This document shows, in pieces, positions 8,201 to 17,184 of a DNA stretch of 64,000 bases; position 1 is the first letter of the stretch; each line of letters starts with the position of its first letter. Under the pieces are notes generated by a model that had not been told where the DNA came from, did not search any database, and saw only the letters and a list, made by a program, of their open reading frames with translations. Origin of the DNA: JAEYFP01 sp964566545 (GTDB lineage Bacteria; Bacillota; Clostridia; Lachnospirales; Lachnospiraceae); the NCBI GenBank assembly GCA_964566545.1, contig CAZMIX010000001.1, positions 62,001 through 126,000 on the forward strand. The letters run 5' to 3'. A program made the translations under genes and the position numbers.

Positions 8201-9529
8201 TCAAGGGGCTTTAAATACCGCCAACAGATGGAAATTGTAATTCTTACACTCCAAAAACAGCTTCCCATTATATTTCTTAACAGCCGATTTGATACTTTCC
8301 ACTCCAAAACCATGATTGACGGCATCCGGCTTTGTCGTAGAGATCGTGTTATTGACAATATTCCGCTCTTTTTCAATCGTTGTATTCTGGATCGAGATAA
8401 TCAGCTCCTTTTCCTCATTGGAAATCTGAATCTCAATAAGACGGGGCTTTCCCGGCGGAAGCTTTTCACATGCCTCAATCGCATTATTAATCCCATTATT
8501 CAATATTGAGGCTAAATCGGATACGTTCATCATAAGCTTTTCCATATCCTGAATGTTGAAATTCATCGTGATCTTCTTAGAGGCAGCAACGATAAACATC
8601 TGATTCAGTACGGCATCAATAACAACATTGTTCGTATGAACCGGAAGGACATTCTGCTCCACCTGATTGGATATTTGTGAAAGATAATCCTTCGCTTCGT
8701 CGTACTTCTCATTCACAAGCAGCATGTTTACAATCGATATCTGACTTTTAAAGCCGTGCGCAACCTGCCTGATTTTTTTATGCGCCTGCTGCAATGATTC
8801 GATATATTCAAAACCCGCACGCAATTGACCCTCCAGCAGCCGGAAATAGCTTGTGTCTTCATAATACTCACCCATCCGGTACATGACAAAATAGGTGATG
8901 ATCCCCAAAACAATTAGAAATACGACACCATAAAGATCCCATTCTGTAATTTCTTCATTTTGTAAATTGCTCATCAAATTCGTGTACAAATTCAATAGAA
9001 TCATAATCGGAACAAAGATACAGATGATCCTGTCAAATCGATACATTGCCTTAATACGGTTTCTTCCCACAACACATTTCATCATTTTCGTAAGCAGCAT
9101 CTGTGCAAACTTTGTCGTAACGGAAATATAATACATATATACCGGTTCATTTGTCAAAAATGAAATCTCCTTGCACGATATATAACTCGTCAATCCAAAA
9201 TTAAATGTTTCAAAAATAAGGCAGACGACCGCAGCGCCGACAACCGTCAGCGCCTTTTCCCACAGTCTTCCCTCATACATCACGGCCACGGTGCCAATAT
9301 AAAACAGTAAAATCAAAATACTTTTTAAATACTGCACCGGCATGAGGTTGTAAGCGGCAATCATCCACACAAAAAGCAGAGGTACCACCAGAGTGAAATA
9401 ACGTTTCTTCAGGGATCCTCTATAAAGTGTAATATCAAAAAAATCTCTGACGGCCAGCGCCTCTAGAAAGGTATAGAGGTACGACAGCGCAATCCATGGA
9501 AATTCATCTAAAAAACCGGCCTCCATCAT
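8201..9529 (-). CDS. AgrC-like sensor histidine kinase (GHKL type)
   Basis: Membrane sensor of a two-component system. About six transmembrane helices occupy residues 1-218 (for example LVVPLLFVWMIAAYNLM and IICIFVPIMILLNLYTNL). A helical linker follows, then the H-box IRQVAHGFKSQISI with His258 as the likely phosphorylation site. The ATPase part has the N-box LASILNNGINNAIEAC and the G-box NHGFGVESIKSAV, typical of the GHKL kinases AgrC, ComD and VirS. The gene follows the response regulator by about 30 bp. Two ATGs lie behind AAAGGAG (9529 and 9526); the second has the better spacing. No AgrB protease or AgrD peptide gene is adjacent, so the signal is unknown. Confidence 0.9.
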   Translation of the reverse strand: MMEAGFLDEFPWIALSYLYTFLEALAVRDFFDITLYRGSLKKRYFTLVVPLLFVWMIAAYNLMPVQYLKSILILLFYIGTVAVMYEGRLWEKALTVVGAAVVCLIFETFNFGLTSYISCKEISFLTNEPVYMYYISVTTKFAQMLLTKMMKCVVGRNRIKAMYRFDRIICIFVPIMILLNLYTNLMSNLQNEEITEWDLYGVVFLIVLGIITYFVMYRMGEYYEDTSYFRLLEGQLRAGFEYIESLQQAHKKIRQVAHGFKSQISIVNMLLVNEKYDEAKDYLSQISNQVEQNVLPVHTNNVVIDAVLNQMFIVAASKKITMNFNIQDMEKLMMNVSDLASILNNGINNAIEACEKLPPGKPRLIEIQISNEEKELIISIQNTTIEKERNIVNNTISTTKPDAVNHGFGVESIKSAVKKYNGKLFLECKNYNFHLLAVFKAP

Positions 9530-9560
9530 ATTCTCCTTTCTCTATCTCGTACGGACTCTC

Positions 9561-10289
9561 TCAATGGCGAAAAACATGAGAAGGCACCTTCCTGAAATAA
9601 TATTCCTTTTGCGCCTGGATATACTTTTGACGGCTAATTGGAATATGCACACCCGTATTTAAAATAAACTCATTTTGCTCGATCCCAATGATCATCCGTG
9701 CATTTACCAAGAATGCGGCATGACAGTAAATAAATCCCATCTCATGAAGATTTTCCGCAAGCTCCGTAATTTTTGCATAAATTTCGTAGGTCTCATTTTC
9801 ATCATTCTGCATATGGATGATGACCTTACGTTTTTCATTTTCTATGTAAATGATGTCCGCAACCTCAAGCAGCACCCGTTTCGTGCCGAGCTTAATTTCC
9901 AGAACCTCTTCTTTAGAAAAACTCTCCATAGCCGCGTCCATGCAGTCAAAAAATTCCTCCTCTAACTGCGACTTCAGAACATAGCGAACCGCATTGACCT
10001 GATATCCCTTCGCCGCATACTGGATAAAAGCGGAAACAAACACGATAACTGCCTTTCTGCTGCGTTCCCTAATAATCGCAGCAGCCTGCATCCCATCCAT
10101 CTCCTTCATTTGAATATCCATAAAATAAACGTCAAATTGCTGATCACCTGCTAAAAGCGCCTCAGCACTGTCAAAGGAACTGATCTCACAGTCGAGCACA
10201 TGCTTCTTTGCGTAGCTTTGGATTCTTTTACAAATATCCTCCGCCATACTTTTCTCATCATCACACACTGCGATTCTGATCACTGCCAT
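9561..10289 (-). CDS. LytTR-family response regulator (AgrA type)
   Basis: Cytoplasmic partner of the downstream histidine kinase. The receiver has the acidic pocket CDDE near the N-terminus, the phosphoacceptor in VYFMDIQMKEMDGM and the conserved Lys in YVLKSQLEEEF. The C-terminal half is a LytTR DNA-binding domain (KRVLLEVADIIYIENEKRK, then CHAAFLVNARMI). The start is uncertain: ATG at 10289 is given, but GTG at 10283 (MIRIAVCDDE) has a better spaced GGGGGTG, and TTG at 10298 is also open. A promoter with 21-bp-spaced direct repeats lies about 220 bp upstream, suggesting autoregulation. Confidence 0.9.
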   Translation of the reverse strand: MAVIRIAVCDDEKSMAEDICKRIQSYAKKHVLDCEISSFDSAEALLAGDQQFDVYFMDIQMKEMDGMQAAAIIRERSRKAVIVFVSAFIQYAAKGYQVNAVRYVLKSQLEEEFFDCMDAAMESFSKEEVLEIKLGTKRVLLEVADIIYIENEKRKVIIHMQNDENETYEIYAKITELAENLHEMGFIYCHAAFLVNARMIIGIEQNEFILNTGVHIPISRQKYIQAQKEYYFRKVPSHVFRH

Positions 10290-10347
10290 CACCCCCAACC
10301 CATTTTCTCACAGACTTCCATAACATGGCAAGCACTTTCTGTTCCTG

Positions 10348-10421
10348 CCGCGCATAGCTTTTATTCCGCGCATAGCTGCGCGTATTTAATTTACAACAGA
10401 GGAAATTCGAAGGAATTTTCC
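10348..10421. repeat. Palindromic intergenic repeat, copy A
   Basis: Contains a 12-bp direct repeat CCGCGCATAGCT at 10348-10359 and 10366-10377 (period 18), a GC hairpin CGCGCA-TAGC-TGCGCG, and an AT-rich inverted repeat around GGAAATTCGAAGGAATTTTCC (10401-10421). The last part closely matches the core of copy B at 20180-20198 (GGAAATCCGGAGGAATTTCC), so both belong to one family. It lies in the 346-bp space between the response regulator and the membrane-protein operon. That space otherwise holds only the terminator at 10429-10462 and the promoter at 10508-10572. Confidence 0.6.
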
Positions 10422-10428
10422 ATATCAT

Positions 10429-10462
10429 AAAATAACCCATGGCGGATAGACCACGGGTTATT
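10429..10462 (-). terminator. Hairpin between the surface-glycan operon and the response regulator
   Basis: A 12-bp stem with one mismatch (10431-10442 with 10451-10462) and an 8-base loop, followed on the minus strand by TTTT. It can end the operon that stops at 10636. Because a promoter lies at 10508-10537 it is also inside the predicted leader of the response regulator, where it could attenuate. Confidence 0.6.
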
Positions 10463-10507
10463 CAAAGAAATAAACACAGGTTGTTGAGATTTGAAATCTC
10501 TAACTAT

Positions 10508-10572
10508 TTTATACCACATCTCATCCGCCCATTACAACTACATTGTAACAATTTGCTCAATAAATGTAACAA
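10508..10572 (-). promoter_or_regulatory. Predicted promoter with two upstream direct repeats
   Basis: On the minus strand TTGTAA (10532-10537) and TATAAA (10508-10513) are 18 bases apart. Upstream are two copies of TTGTTACA (10544-10551 and 10565-10572) with a 21-bp period, the nearer ending seven bases from the -35 box. Paired direct repeats two helical turns apart are the usual binding geometry of LytTR regulators, although the repeat itself is not the classical AgrA sequence. Transcription would lead through the hairpin at 10429-10462 to the response regulator. Confidence 0.5.
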
Positions 10573-10635
10573 CTAGCACGATTTTCAATTATTTTACTGG
10601 ATACTTTTTTAAAAACCGGTTATCAACGCATATTC

Positions 10636-11538
10636 TTACTGAAACTGATACAGCAAATATTGGCCGTAGGTGCCGACGTACTTAAGGCTGAATTCGGAGA
10701 GGTCCCAGCAGGGAGCGCCGGACTGTTCGATGACTTTGATCTGAAGCAGGTTGTTCTGGCTGACGGTCGGGGTACGGTCGCCGACGAAGTTGACATCCTC
10801 CGTATAGCCGCCCAGGTTCAGGCTTTGGCCATCTCCAAATACATGGTATACGGAGTCAAATACGATGTAGTCCACGCCATTTTGCGCAGCGATTTCCTTA
10901 ATATAATTTAAATCAGGCGTAGCCGTCGCCATCTCATCGCAAACCTCGATGATTTCGGGGACTGCCGGGCTGATGCGTCCATAAGTAGCATCTTCGCCGT
11001 ACAAAAGCCGGATGCGCGTCGAATACTGCCTGAAGCCGTGGGCAATTTCATAAGGGACGATCAGCTTTGGTTCCTCTTCTTGCGCGAGCGCAGCATCGCT
11101 TAAATCCAGTATAACCTGCGGAAGCCGGTAAAGGTTCTGCGCCGGCTGGTACATCGAGTCGGAAAGCTTGAAGATGCCCGAAAAGAAAATGACCGGCATC
11201 ATGGCCAGCACAGCGATAATGAGCTTCGTCTGCGTATCCAGATGCTTGATAAACAGCGTGAAGCCAAGCGCCGTGACCGCAGGCGCCATCAAAATCCAAA
11301 AAAAGCGCGCACGGATTTCATCGTCATAAACGGGCAGAATAAAGTTATGCACGAAAGGAACCCCGATATAAACGCCGAGCAGCATCAGCAGAGACGGCAG
11401 AAGAACCGCGTCCTTTATTTTTTTCTCACGTATATAGAAAGCGATGAACAAAAGCGTCACAAAGTACAGCGCCATATACATGCCGTTTCCGGTATAGTCG
11501 TTATTCATATGAATGATATCCAAAATATAAGCCTTCAT
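10636..11538 (-). CDS. Membrane protein with four helices and an extracellular C-terminal domain
   Basis: Not a family I can name with certainty. Four hydrophobic helices lie between residues 20 and 123, and about 170 soluble residues follow, ending in GQYLLYQFQ. The layout looks like the C-terminal half of GT-C membrane proteins: FFWILMAPAVTALGF resembles the loop-helix segment preceding their periplasmic domain. Its ATG overlaps the stop of the preceding DUF6077-like gene by four bases (ATGA) with GAGGG in front. It is either a coupled partner subunit or the second half of a gene split by an old frameshift. It is the last gene of the operon running from 20012. Confidence 0.75.
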   Translation of the reverse strand: MKAYILDIIHMNNDYTGNGMYMALYFVTLLFIAFYIREKKIKDAVLLPSLLMLLGVYIGVPFVHNFILPVYDDEIRARFFWILMAPAVTALGFTLFIKHLDTQTKLIIAVLAMMPVIFFSGIFKLSDSMYQPAQNLYRLPQVILDLSDAALAQEEEPKLIVPYEIAHGFRQYSTRIRLLYGEDATYGRISPAVPEIIEVCDEMATATPDLNYIKEIAAQNGVDYIVFDSVYHVFGDGQSLNLGGYTEDVNFVGDRTPTVSQNNLLQIKVIEQSGAPCWDLSEFSLKYVGTYGQYLLYQFQ

Positions 11539-12599
11539 AACAGATCCCTCGATATAAACAGAATGATGATATTAGGACTCATACAAAGCAGCATCCATAA
11601 TGCCGTTTTCAGCGATCTTTTCTGCCAGACGCAAACACACGCGTAGGCCAGTACTAGCATTAGGGAGAGCAGCACGCCCATTCCGCTGAGCATCGCGCAG
11701 GCCAGCAGCGTTGCCGCAAGCAGCACATAGTCCTTTGTTCGCACGGCGGCCTGACCCGTCATCCGAAGCAGAGCATACCAAAGCAGCGGCAGCAAAATCA
11801 TCGCCGCCACCGACCGTCCCTGCCAGATGATCGTCAGCAGCGTATAGCCGGAAGCAAAAATAGATTCAAATGAAAAGGTATGGATCAGCCCTAAAAACAG
11901 CAAAAACAATCCCGTATGCCTGCTGCTGCCGTCGAAAAACCAGCTTCCGACGACAAAATAGACCGCATAACAAAGCGGGATGAATAAAACCGGCAGAATC
12001 ACATGAGCGGCCACCGCAGGCGGCAGGCCGAACAGTTCTCCAACCAATCCCAGAAAGATGGGATAGGGGGAGGTGATGTCCTTATTCATCTCTCCGAGCG
12101 GACTGCCGAGAAATTCCCCGGTGAGCGGATGGTATTGCAGCATCGTATCCTTTTCCACCGCCTCCATCGCCTCCGCAACAAAACGCGCGTCATCCGTATC
12201 CACATGCATATGCCCCGCAAGCAGATATGTCTGGAATACCACGATCGCGACGACCGCCAGCCAGATGAGCAGATCCGCCCGTTCCGGTTTTTTAATGGAA
12301 ACGCTGTTTTTCAGCTTTTCTTTGAAACCCTTATAATTGAAAAGTACCGAAGCGATAAGCAGGCAGACGATGACTGCTATCCACACATATTTCAATACAT
12401 GAAACGGCGCGCGCAGAAAGATCATCGGCACGGCAAGCACTTGGAATACCGCCGCCATCGTCATAAAGCCGAGCGCAAAATTTCTGGCACAGCAAATACG
12501 GTTCGAATCGGCAAACAGCTTTTCCCATAGCATTCCGAGCACAAATGGCACTGAGATTCCCCATATAAAAATGAGCACAATGTTGGAAAGTCCGATCAT
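11535..12599 (-). CDS. DUF6077-like integral membrane protein
   Basis: Polytopic protein of 354 residues with about nine helices, probably a GT-C fold glycosyltransferase or its relative. An acidic loop after the fourth helix (HMHVDTDDARFVAEAMEA) and the following SPYPIFLGLVGELFGL and HVILPVLFIPLCYAV are characteristic of a Lachnospiraceae membrane family annotated DUF6077. The start at 12599 overlaps the upstream TGA (ATGA) with AAGGAG eight bases before it; a longer start at 12626 is not supported. Related proteins, as I remember them, are about 650 residues, close to the sum of this product and that of 10636-11538. Confidence 0.72.
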   Translation of the reverse strand: MIGLSNIVLIFIWGISVPFVLGMLWEKLFADSNRICCARNFALGFMTMAAVFQVLAVPMIFLRAPFHVLKYVWIAVIVCLLIASVLFNYKGFKEKLKNSVSIKKPERADLLIWLAVVAIVVFQTYLLAGHMHVDTDDARFVAEAMEAVEKDTMLQYHPLTGEFLGSPLGEMNKDITSPYPIFLGLVGELFGLPPAVAAHVILPVLFIPLCYAVYFVVGSWFFDGSSRHTGLFLLFLGLIHTFSFESIFASGYTLLTIIWQGRSVAAMILLPLLWYALLRMTGQAAVRTKDYVLLAATLLACAMLSGMGVLLSLMLVLAYACVCVWQKRSLKTALWMLLCMSPNIIILFISRDLL

Positions 12600-14329
12600 T
12601 TTTCCGTCTCCTTTATGATATAGCATTGAAAGCCGTTCTCCGTTTTCTCATAGACAGCCTCGAAGGTCTGTCCCGTGTGCTCGCTCAAATACTGCGCCTT
12701 CTCCTCTGGATAACAGTTATCAAGCAGCACCACGTCTCCGTTTCCCTTTTCCAGCGCTTCAAACGGGTTGGCATAGCCATAGCCTTTTGTAATCGCCCTT
12801 GTAATCGGGGAGTTGACGAACCAGCTTCCCGCCAAAACCGCATTATCCAGCGATCCGACCGGATAGGCGGTAAATACGTCGTATTGGTAAGCCCGCTGGA
12901 ACGTGAACATGTCCATCACGAACAGCTTATCCTTATCCTTACGCATCGCGGCAAGCTGCGCCGCGTAGGCCGGCTCCTCACGCTGATAGTCCCTGTATGT
13001 GAACTGATTGTCTAAAAGCAGTCCGATATTGAAAAATGCCACAAGCGCGATCGCGAGCAGCTCCGCTTTAAAAAGCTCCTGTTCTCTCTTATTTACTTCT
13101 TCCCCCTGCACATGCACGGAGCTTTCAAAGAAAAGGCCAAGCAGCAACACCAAAAACAGCGCCGATACGACCCGGTGATTCCATCTGCCGCTGTACTGGT
13201 AGTAAAATAAAATCACAGACAGCGCACCGGCATTCAGAAGCAGATAAAGTAAAAAGCTCTTTTTCTCCGCCCTGTTTCCGGCAAAAGAGGACAGCACAAG
13301 CAGCGCAAGAACACAGAATAAGCCGGGTACAAGCGCACTTAAGGAATACAGTTCTTCAAACAGACTGGAGGCAAACGCCTTAAACAGCGCGCCGTCCACA
13401 GCGCGCGGCTGCGCTCCCGCCAGCACAGTTTCCATAAACTCAGTGCGTAAAACCCTGTCGTCACCAAACTGCCAGGTCAAATAGAGCAGCGCGTCGTTTT
13501 CGGAAATACCGAGCGACTTTAAGCGTTCTGCGTTGGCCGCATAGTCCAGCAGGTCATAGCGGTAATCGAGAAGCGCCATCCTCGTATTGTTATACTCCAT
13601 AAAGGCATTCCAGTTTCCGTCCGTCTTATATGCCTGCCTGTCAAAAGCGAACAGCAAAAAGACGAGGCACAAAACCGGCGCAAAAACCGCCGCATAATCC
13701 AAAAGCTTTTTAAAAAACCGGCCCTTCCCGGATTCTTTATAGAGGCGGTACAGCTCGTAAAGCCCCACACAAAGCAAAAGCGCGCTCGACAGCAGAAAAG
13801 CGCTGCTCCTTAGGAGCGCCCCATACAAAAGCAGAAGATCCCCGATCACAATAAGCGCCGCCGGGAATTTCCCTTCTGTCCTTTTTGTGCGCACCGACTC
13901 AAATAGCAGAACAAAGCCTGCTGCCGTTACGACCGCCGCCGTTTTCGTATATTGTAAGGACACATAGGATTCATAAAAGGTGCACAGCAGCAGCAATACG
14001 GAAAGAAGCTTTCCGTGCCTGCGCCGGCACAGAATAACCGTGACCGCGCAATAGGCCAGAAACAAAAATGCATATTGCAGCACGCAGTGCCACCGGATGG
14101 CGGGCAACACGCTATACAACAGCGTCAGAAGCCGCCCAAGCACGCTGCTCACATAAATTAAATGGCTTTCTCTCGTCCCGTAAGCACCCTCCGCGATCAT
14201 TGCCAGAAACGCATCGTCGTTTTCCTCAAAAAAAGGATGGAACAGCAACACAGAAATCAACAGCACAACCGTATTGACCGTCAGGGAAAATACTATGGGA
14301 TTTAAAAATTTCTGTTTCAGCTTCATCAT
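12596..14329 (-). CDS. GT-C-like integral membrane protein, putative glycosyltransferase
   Basis: A 577-residue membrane protein with about 11 helices. The first periplasmic loop is acidic (FEENDDAFLAMIAEGAYG) followed by ESHLIYVSSVLGRLLTLLY, the arrangement seen in polyprenyl-phosphate-sugar dependent GT-C enzymes, where acidic residues of the first loop are catalytic. A soluble segment at the C-terminus (about 460-577) is expected outside the membrane. It follows the YfhO gene by 13 bp with GGAG seven bases before the start, and overlaps the next gene by four bases. The specific sugar is unknown. Confidence 0.75.
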   Translation of the reverse strand: MMKLKQKFLNPIVFSLTVNTVVLLISVLLFHPFFEENDDAFLAMIAEGAYGTRESHLIYVSSVLGRLLTLLYSVLPAIRWHCVLQYAFLFLAYCAVTVILCRRRHGKLLSVLLLLCTFYESYVSLQYTKTAAVVTAAGFVLLFESVRTKRTEGKFPAALIVIGDLLLLYGALLRSSAFLLSSALLLCVGLYELYRLYKESGKGRFFKKLLDYAAVFAPVLCLVFLLFAFDRQAYKTDGNWNAFMEYNNTRMALLDYRYDLLDYAANAERLKSLGISENDALLYLTWQFGDDRVLRTEFMETVLAGAQPRAVDGALFKAFASSLFEELYSLSALVPGLFCVLALLVLSSFAGNRAEKKSFLLYLLLNAGALSVILFYYQYSGRWNHRVVSALFLVLLLGLFFESSVHVQGEEVNKREQELFKAELLAIALVAFFNIGLLLDNQFTYRDYQREEPAYAAQLAAMRKDKDKLFVMDMFTFQRAYQYDVFTAYPVGSLDNAVLAGSWFVNSPITRAITKGYGYANPFEALEKGNGDVVLLDNCYPEEKAQYLSEHTGQTFEAVYEKTENGFQCYIIKETEK

Positions 14330-14342
14330 CCTATTTCTCCAT

Positions 14343-17120
14343 CTATAATAAAATGAAAATTATACCTGCCGCGACCGGGATCAGATACATCAAGATCATA
14401 ACCACCACCCAAACCGTCATGTAGAGCGGCTTCAAACGGGCTTCCACCTCTTTTTCGACCGACAGCACGGCATTTTTCTGTTTTTCCGTTTTGAACCGCC
14501 CAAAAAGTCCTGCGCCCAAGAGAAGCAACAGCGTGCAGACCGTCACCGCGCTGCCCTGCTTCATGCCCGCAGGCAGATAACTCATGCGAACCTCATTGCT
14601 GCCCTTTGCAAGCGGGATTGCGGTAAACAATCCGGCGAATGACTCAGCCTTCACCATTTCCCCGTTCACCGATACGCTCCAGCCCTCGTCAAAGGCCAGC
14701 GGAAGCAGCAGCCGTTCTCCATCCTCCTCTGCTGGCGCGTTCAGCTCAAGCGTCCGCTTTCCCGCCGTAACTTTCGTGTCCGCGTCCGCATAGGACGCAC
14801 ATAGCCCGGATAGCTTTTCCAGATCGAGCGCGCTGATCTGCGTGTCAAACGGCTTGCCCTCCGTCAGCTTCATACGTATTTCAACAGTTAGCTCCTCATT
14901 TGTAAACACGCCGAGGCAGACGGCATTGTTATTAAAATGAGCCGGATACAGAGTATTGTCCGTCTCCTTAATACTGGGAACGAGGACGGCTTTTCCATTT
15001 ACGAAAATCTCGGTATTCAAATCCTCCCGGTCCCCGCCACTGCCGGAAAAATAAAGCGCCTTTTCCCCGCTGACTCTGATATGAAGCTTCTCGGTACGCA
15101 TCTCATCCGTCCGCTCTGTCTCAAAGGAACGCACGCTCGCTTCTTCGACCGCATTTCCGTCTTTTATCCAGAAGGCGATCATATCGGATCTGGAAACCTC
15201 GGCAAGCGCCTGATAAAGCGCATTTTGAAGCGATACAAGATCCGCTTTTTCCATATCTGACCCGGCCGTTTCCGGGATGGTCATTCCCCACGGAAGCGTA
15301 TAACGATTTTTATATAGCCCATAAACAGCCTGTTCGCCTGTCAAATGGTCGACCGTGACCGTGGCACTGTCGGTTTGTTCATAAAGGGCTGGTTCCTGCT
15401 CCACAAGACTGATCGTCTCTGTCACACCGAGCAGCGCATCCGAAAAAGCCGTTCCTCCCGCATCCAATAAGCGGGTAAACTGGTAGCTGTAGCCCCATGC
15501 GCCCGCTCCTTGCTGCAGCTGCGGAGAAATCAAATGCGTCCAGTTGGACAGCGCCGGCCTGCGCAGTACAAGGCCGTAGTTGGCATTCAGACTTTCATCC
15601 GGGTTTTTCACTCTCGCAAGGGAGTCCGGCTCCAGCGAAAACTGTTCGGCAAGCTGATTACAGATGCGGATATACTCCCCCTCCTGCTCCGGCTCCTCGG
15701 AATAACCCGTTATAAATGCAGGCTTTCCGATCAGAAGAAACGTATAAAACAACAGCTCAAATACAAGCAGACAGGTACTTCCATAGCGGTACCGGCCTCC
15801 CTTAAGCCATAACAGGCATACATAAACAAGAAACGACGCGCCCATAACGGCTGCTGTAATGTGGAAAACCGTCCGCAGCGAAAGGCCGGGATGATTTGCA
15901 TACAAAACGGTTCCGGCATAAATCAAAAGTGCCGTAACAGTAAAGCCCGCTAAAAACAATACTATTGTTTTGGCGGAAACGGCTTGTTTTTCCGACGATT
16001 TTATTTCAAATAGCTTCTGTGCATAATAGCAGGCACAGGCGGCAAGGACAAAATAAATCATAAACCCGTTCCGGATCGGATACTGAATATAAGACCCGAA
16101 ATGCCAGATCAAGTTGACGCTTTCAAAGAACAGCTCGAGAACCATAAGCAGAATCGAGCCGCAGACGAGAAACACACTCTTTTTCTCCTTGTAAAACCGG
16201 AGCAGTCCGCAAAATATCAATGCGGCCGAAAACGAAAGCCCGAGCAGCGTCCACCACCGTGTCGTATAGGCGCCGTTCACCTGCTTTAAAATGGACAAAT
16301 ACTGCCCCAGCAGGCCGCCGCCGTTCTCGTTTTCAAACCTTGCCGAGACAAGCGTCTGCATAAGCTGCGGTATGAGGATGAAAGAAGAAATAAGAATCGC
16401 TAAGAGCGTTCCAAGCCCAAGTCTGGCGATCGAATACTGTGCCCGCCGCTCTTTTTTTTCAAAAAGGCGCTCCACAAGAATCGAAAATCCGGTCATCAAG
16501 AATATAAAAATCAAGATCATGAACGAAAGATAGTAGCTGTTAATCAACGCAAGGGAGAGCGTTAGGATATACCAGCGCATCTTCCCTTCCCGAAACAGCT
16601 TTTGCAGCGACAGCATGATCAACGGAAAAAGAACCGCGATATCCATCCATTGGTTTGTAATATACAAAACGAGCACAAAGCCGCAGAAGCCGTAACCGAC
16701 GCTGAGAACCGTTTCAAAAAACCAGGGTGCCCTGTAGGTTTTGTGCAGATACAAATACATCGTAAACGTCATGCACATCATTTTAAACAGATTAAAAATC
16801 GAAAGGCTTTCCAGCAGAAAGTCTCTCGGAACAAACAGGAAAAACAAATTAAACAGACTCAAATTGCTGCAGCCCGACGTACTCATCGCCATGTTGACGC
16901 CAAGAGCCGTATACCAGTCAAAGAAAAAAGCCTTTTCTCCATGCAGCACATCATAAACATGGTAATAAAACGAAGCGATCTGCTGTGCCATATCGTAGTA
17001 ATCGATTGTATGGTTCCCAAAAGGAAACATCTGCTTCATCGCCAGATTCACACTGCCAAGCAGCAGTGTCAAAAGAACCGGCAGTCCATATTTCATCTTT
17101 TCTTTCAGGCTAGCTGACAT
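14343..17120 (-). CDS. YfhO-family membrane glycosyltransferase
   Basis: Large (925 residues) GT-C protein. The N-terminus shows the YfhO start: a helix, then MFPFGNHTIDYYDMAQQIASF, FFFDWYTALGVNMAMST and NLFFLFVPRD, with about a dozen helices up to residue 480. A long extracellular domain follows, with the family ending LPLAFDEGWSVSVNGEMVK, then IPLAKGSNEVRMSYLPAGMK and a last helix. In Bacillus and Listeria YfhO-type proteins glycosylate lipoteichoic or wall teichoic acid using undecaprenyl-phosphate sugars; that role is the best guess here. It sits in one operon with other GT-C proteins, a small flippase-like pair, a deacetylase and a nucleotide-sugar dehydrogenase. Confidence 0.88.
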   Translation of the reverse strand: MSASLKEKMKYGLPVLLTLLLGSVNLAMKQMFPFGNHTIDYYDMAQQIASFYYHVYDVLHGEKAFFFDWYTALGVNMAMSTSGCSNLSLFNLFFLFVPRDFLLESLSIFNLFKMMCMTFTMYLYLHKTYRAPWFFETVLSVGYGFCGFVLVLYITNQWMDIAVLFPLIMLSLQKLFREGKMRWYILTLSLALINSYYLSFMILIFIFLMTGFSILVERLFEKKERRAQYSIARLGLGTLLAILISSFILIPQLMQTLVSARFENENGGGLLGQYLSILKQVNGAYTTRWWTLLGLSFSAALIFCGLLRFYKEKKSVFLVCGSILLMVLELFFESVNLIWHFGSYIQYPIRNGFMIYFVLAACACYYAQKLFEIKSSEKQAVSAKTIVLFLAGFTVTALLIYAGTVLYANHPGLSLRTVFHITAAVMGASFLVYVCLLWLKGGRYRYGSTCLLVFELLFYTFLLIGKPAFITGYSEEPEQEGEYIRICNQLAEQFSLEPDSLARVKNPDESLNANYGLVLRRPALSNWTHLISPQLQQGAGAWGYSYQFTRLLDAGGTAFSDALLGVTETISLVEQEPALYEQTDSATVTVDHLTGEQAVYGLYKNRYTLPWGMTIPETAGSDMEKADLVSLQNALYQALAEVSRSDMIAFWIKDGNAVEEASVRSFETERTDEMRTEKLHIRVSGEKALYFSGSGGDREDLNTEIFVNGKAVLVPSIKETDNTLYPAHFNNNAVCLGVFTNEELTVEIRMKLTEGKPFDTQISALDLEKLSGLCASYADADTKVTAGKRTLELNAPAEEDGERLLLPLAFDEGWSVSVNGEMVKAESFAGLFTAIPLAKGSNEVRMSYLPAGMKQGSAVTVCTLLLLLGAGLFGRFKTEKQKNAVLSVEKEVEARLKPLYMTVWVVVMILMYLIPVAAGIIFILL

Positions 17121-17184
17121 CTGATTCTACTCCATTATTTTTAAAAAGTGTCGTCTCACGGAATGTAATCTGTCATCACGTTGA

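Noticed and set aside
10261..10440. Minus-strand 59-codon frame in the leader of the response regulator, considered as a signal peptide or leader peptide gene
   Set aside because: The first ATG is inside the hairpin, no ribosome binding site precedes it, the frame crosses the palindromic repeat and overlaps the regulator start. The peptide has no AgrD features apart from a short basic, Trp-containing stretch.
7598..10635. Search for agrB/agrD partners of the kinase and regulator
   Set aside because: No second small membrane protease and no thiolactone-type precursor were found on either strand, so a complete agr system is not claimed.
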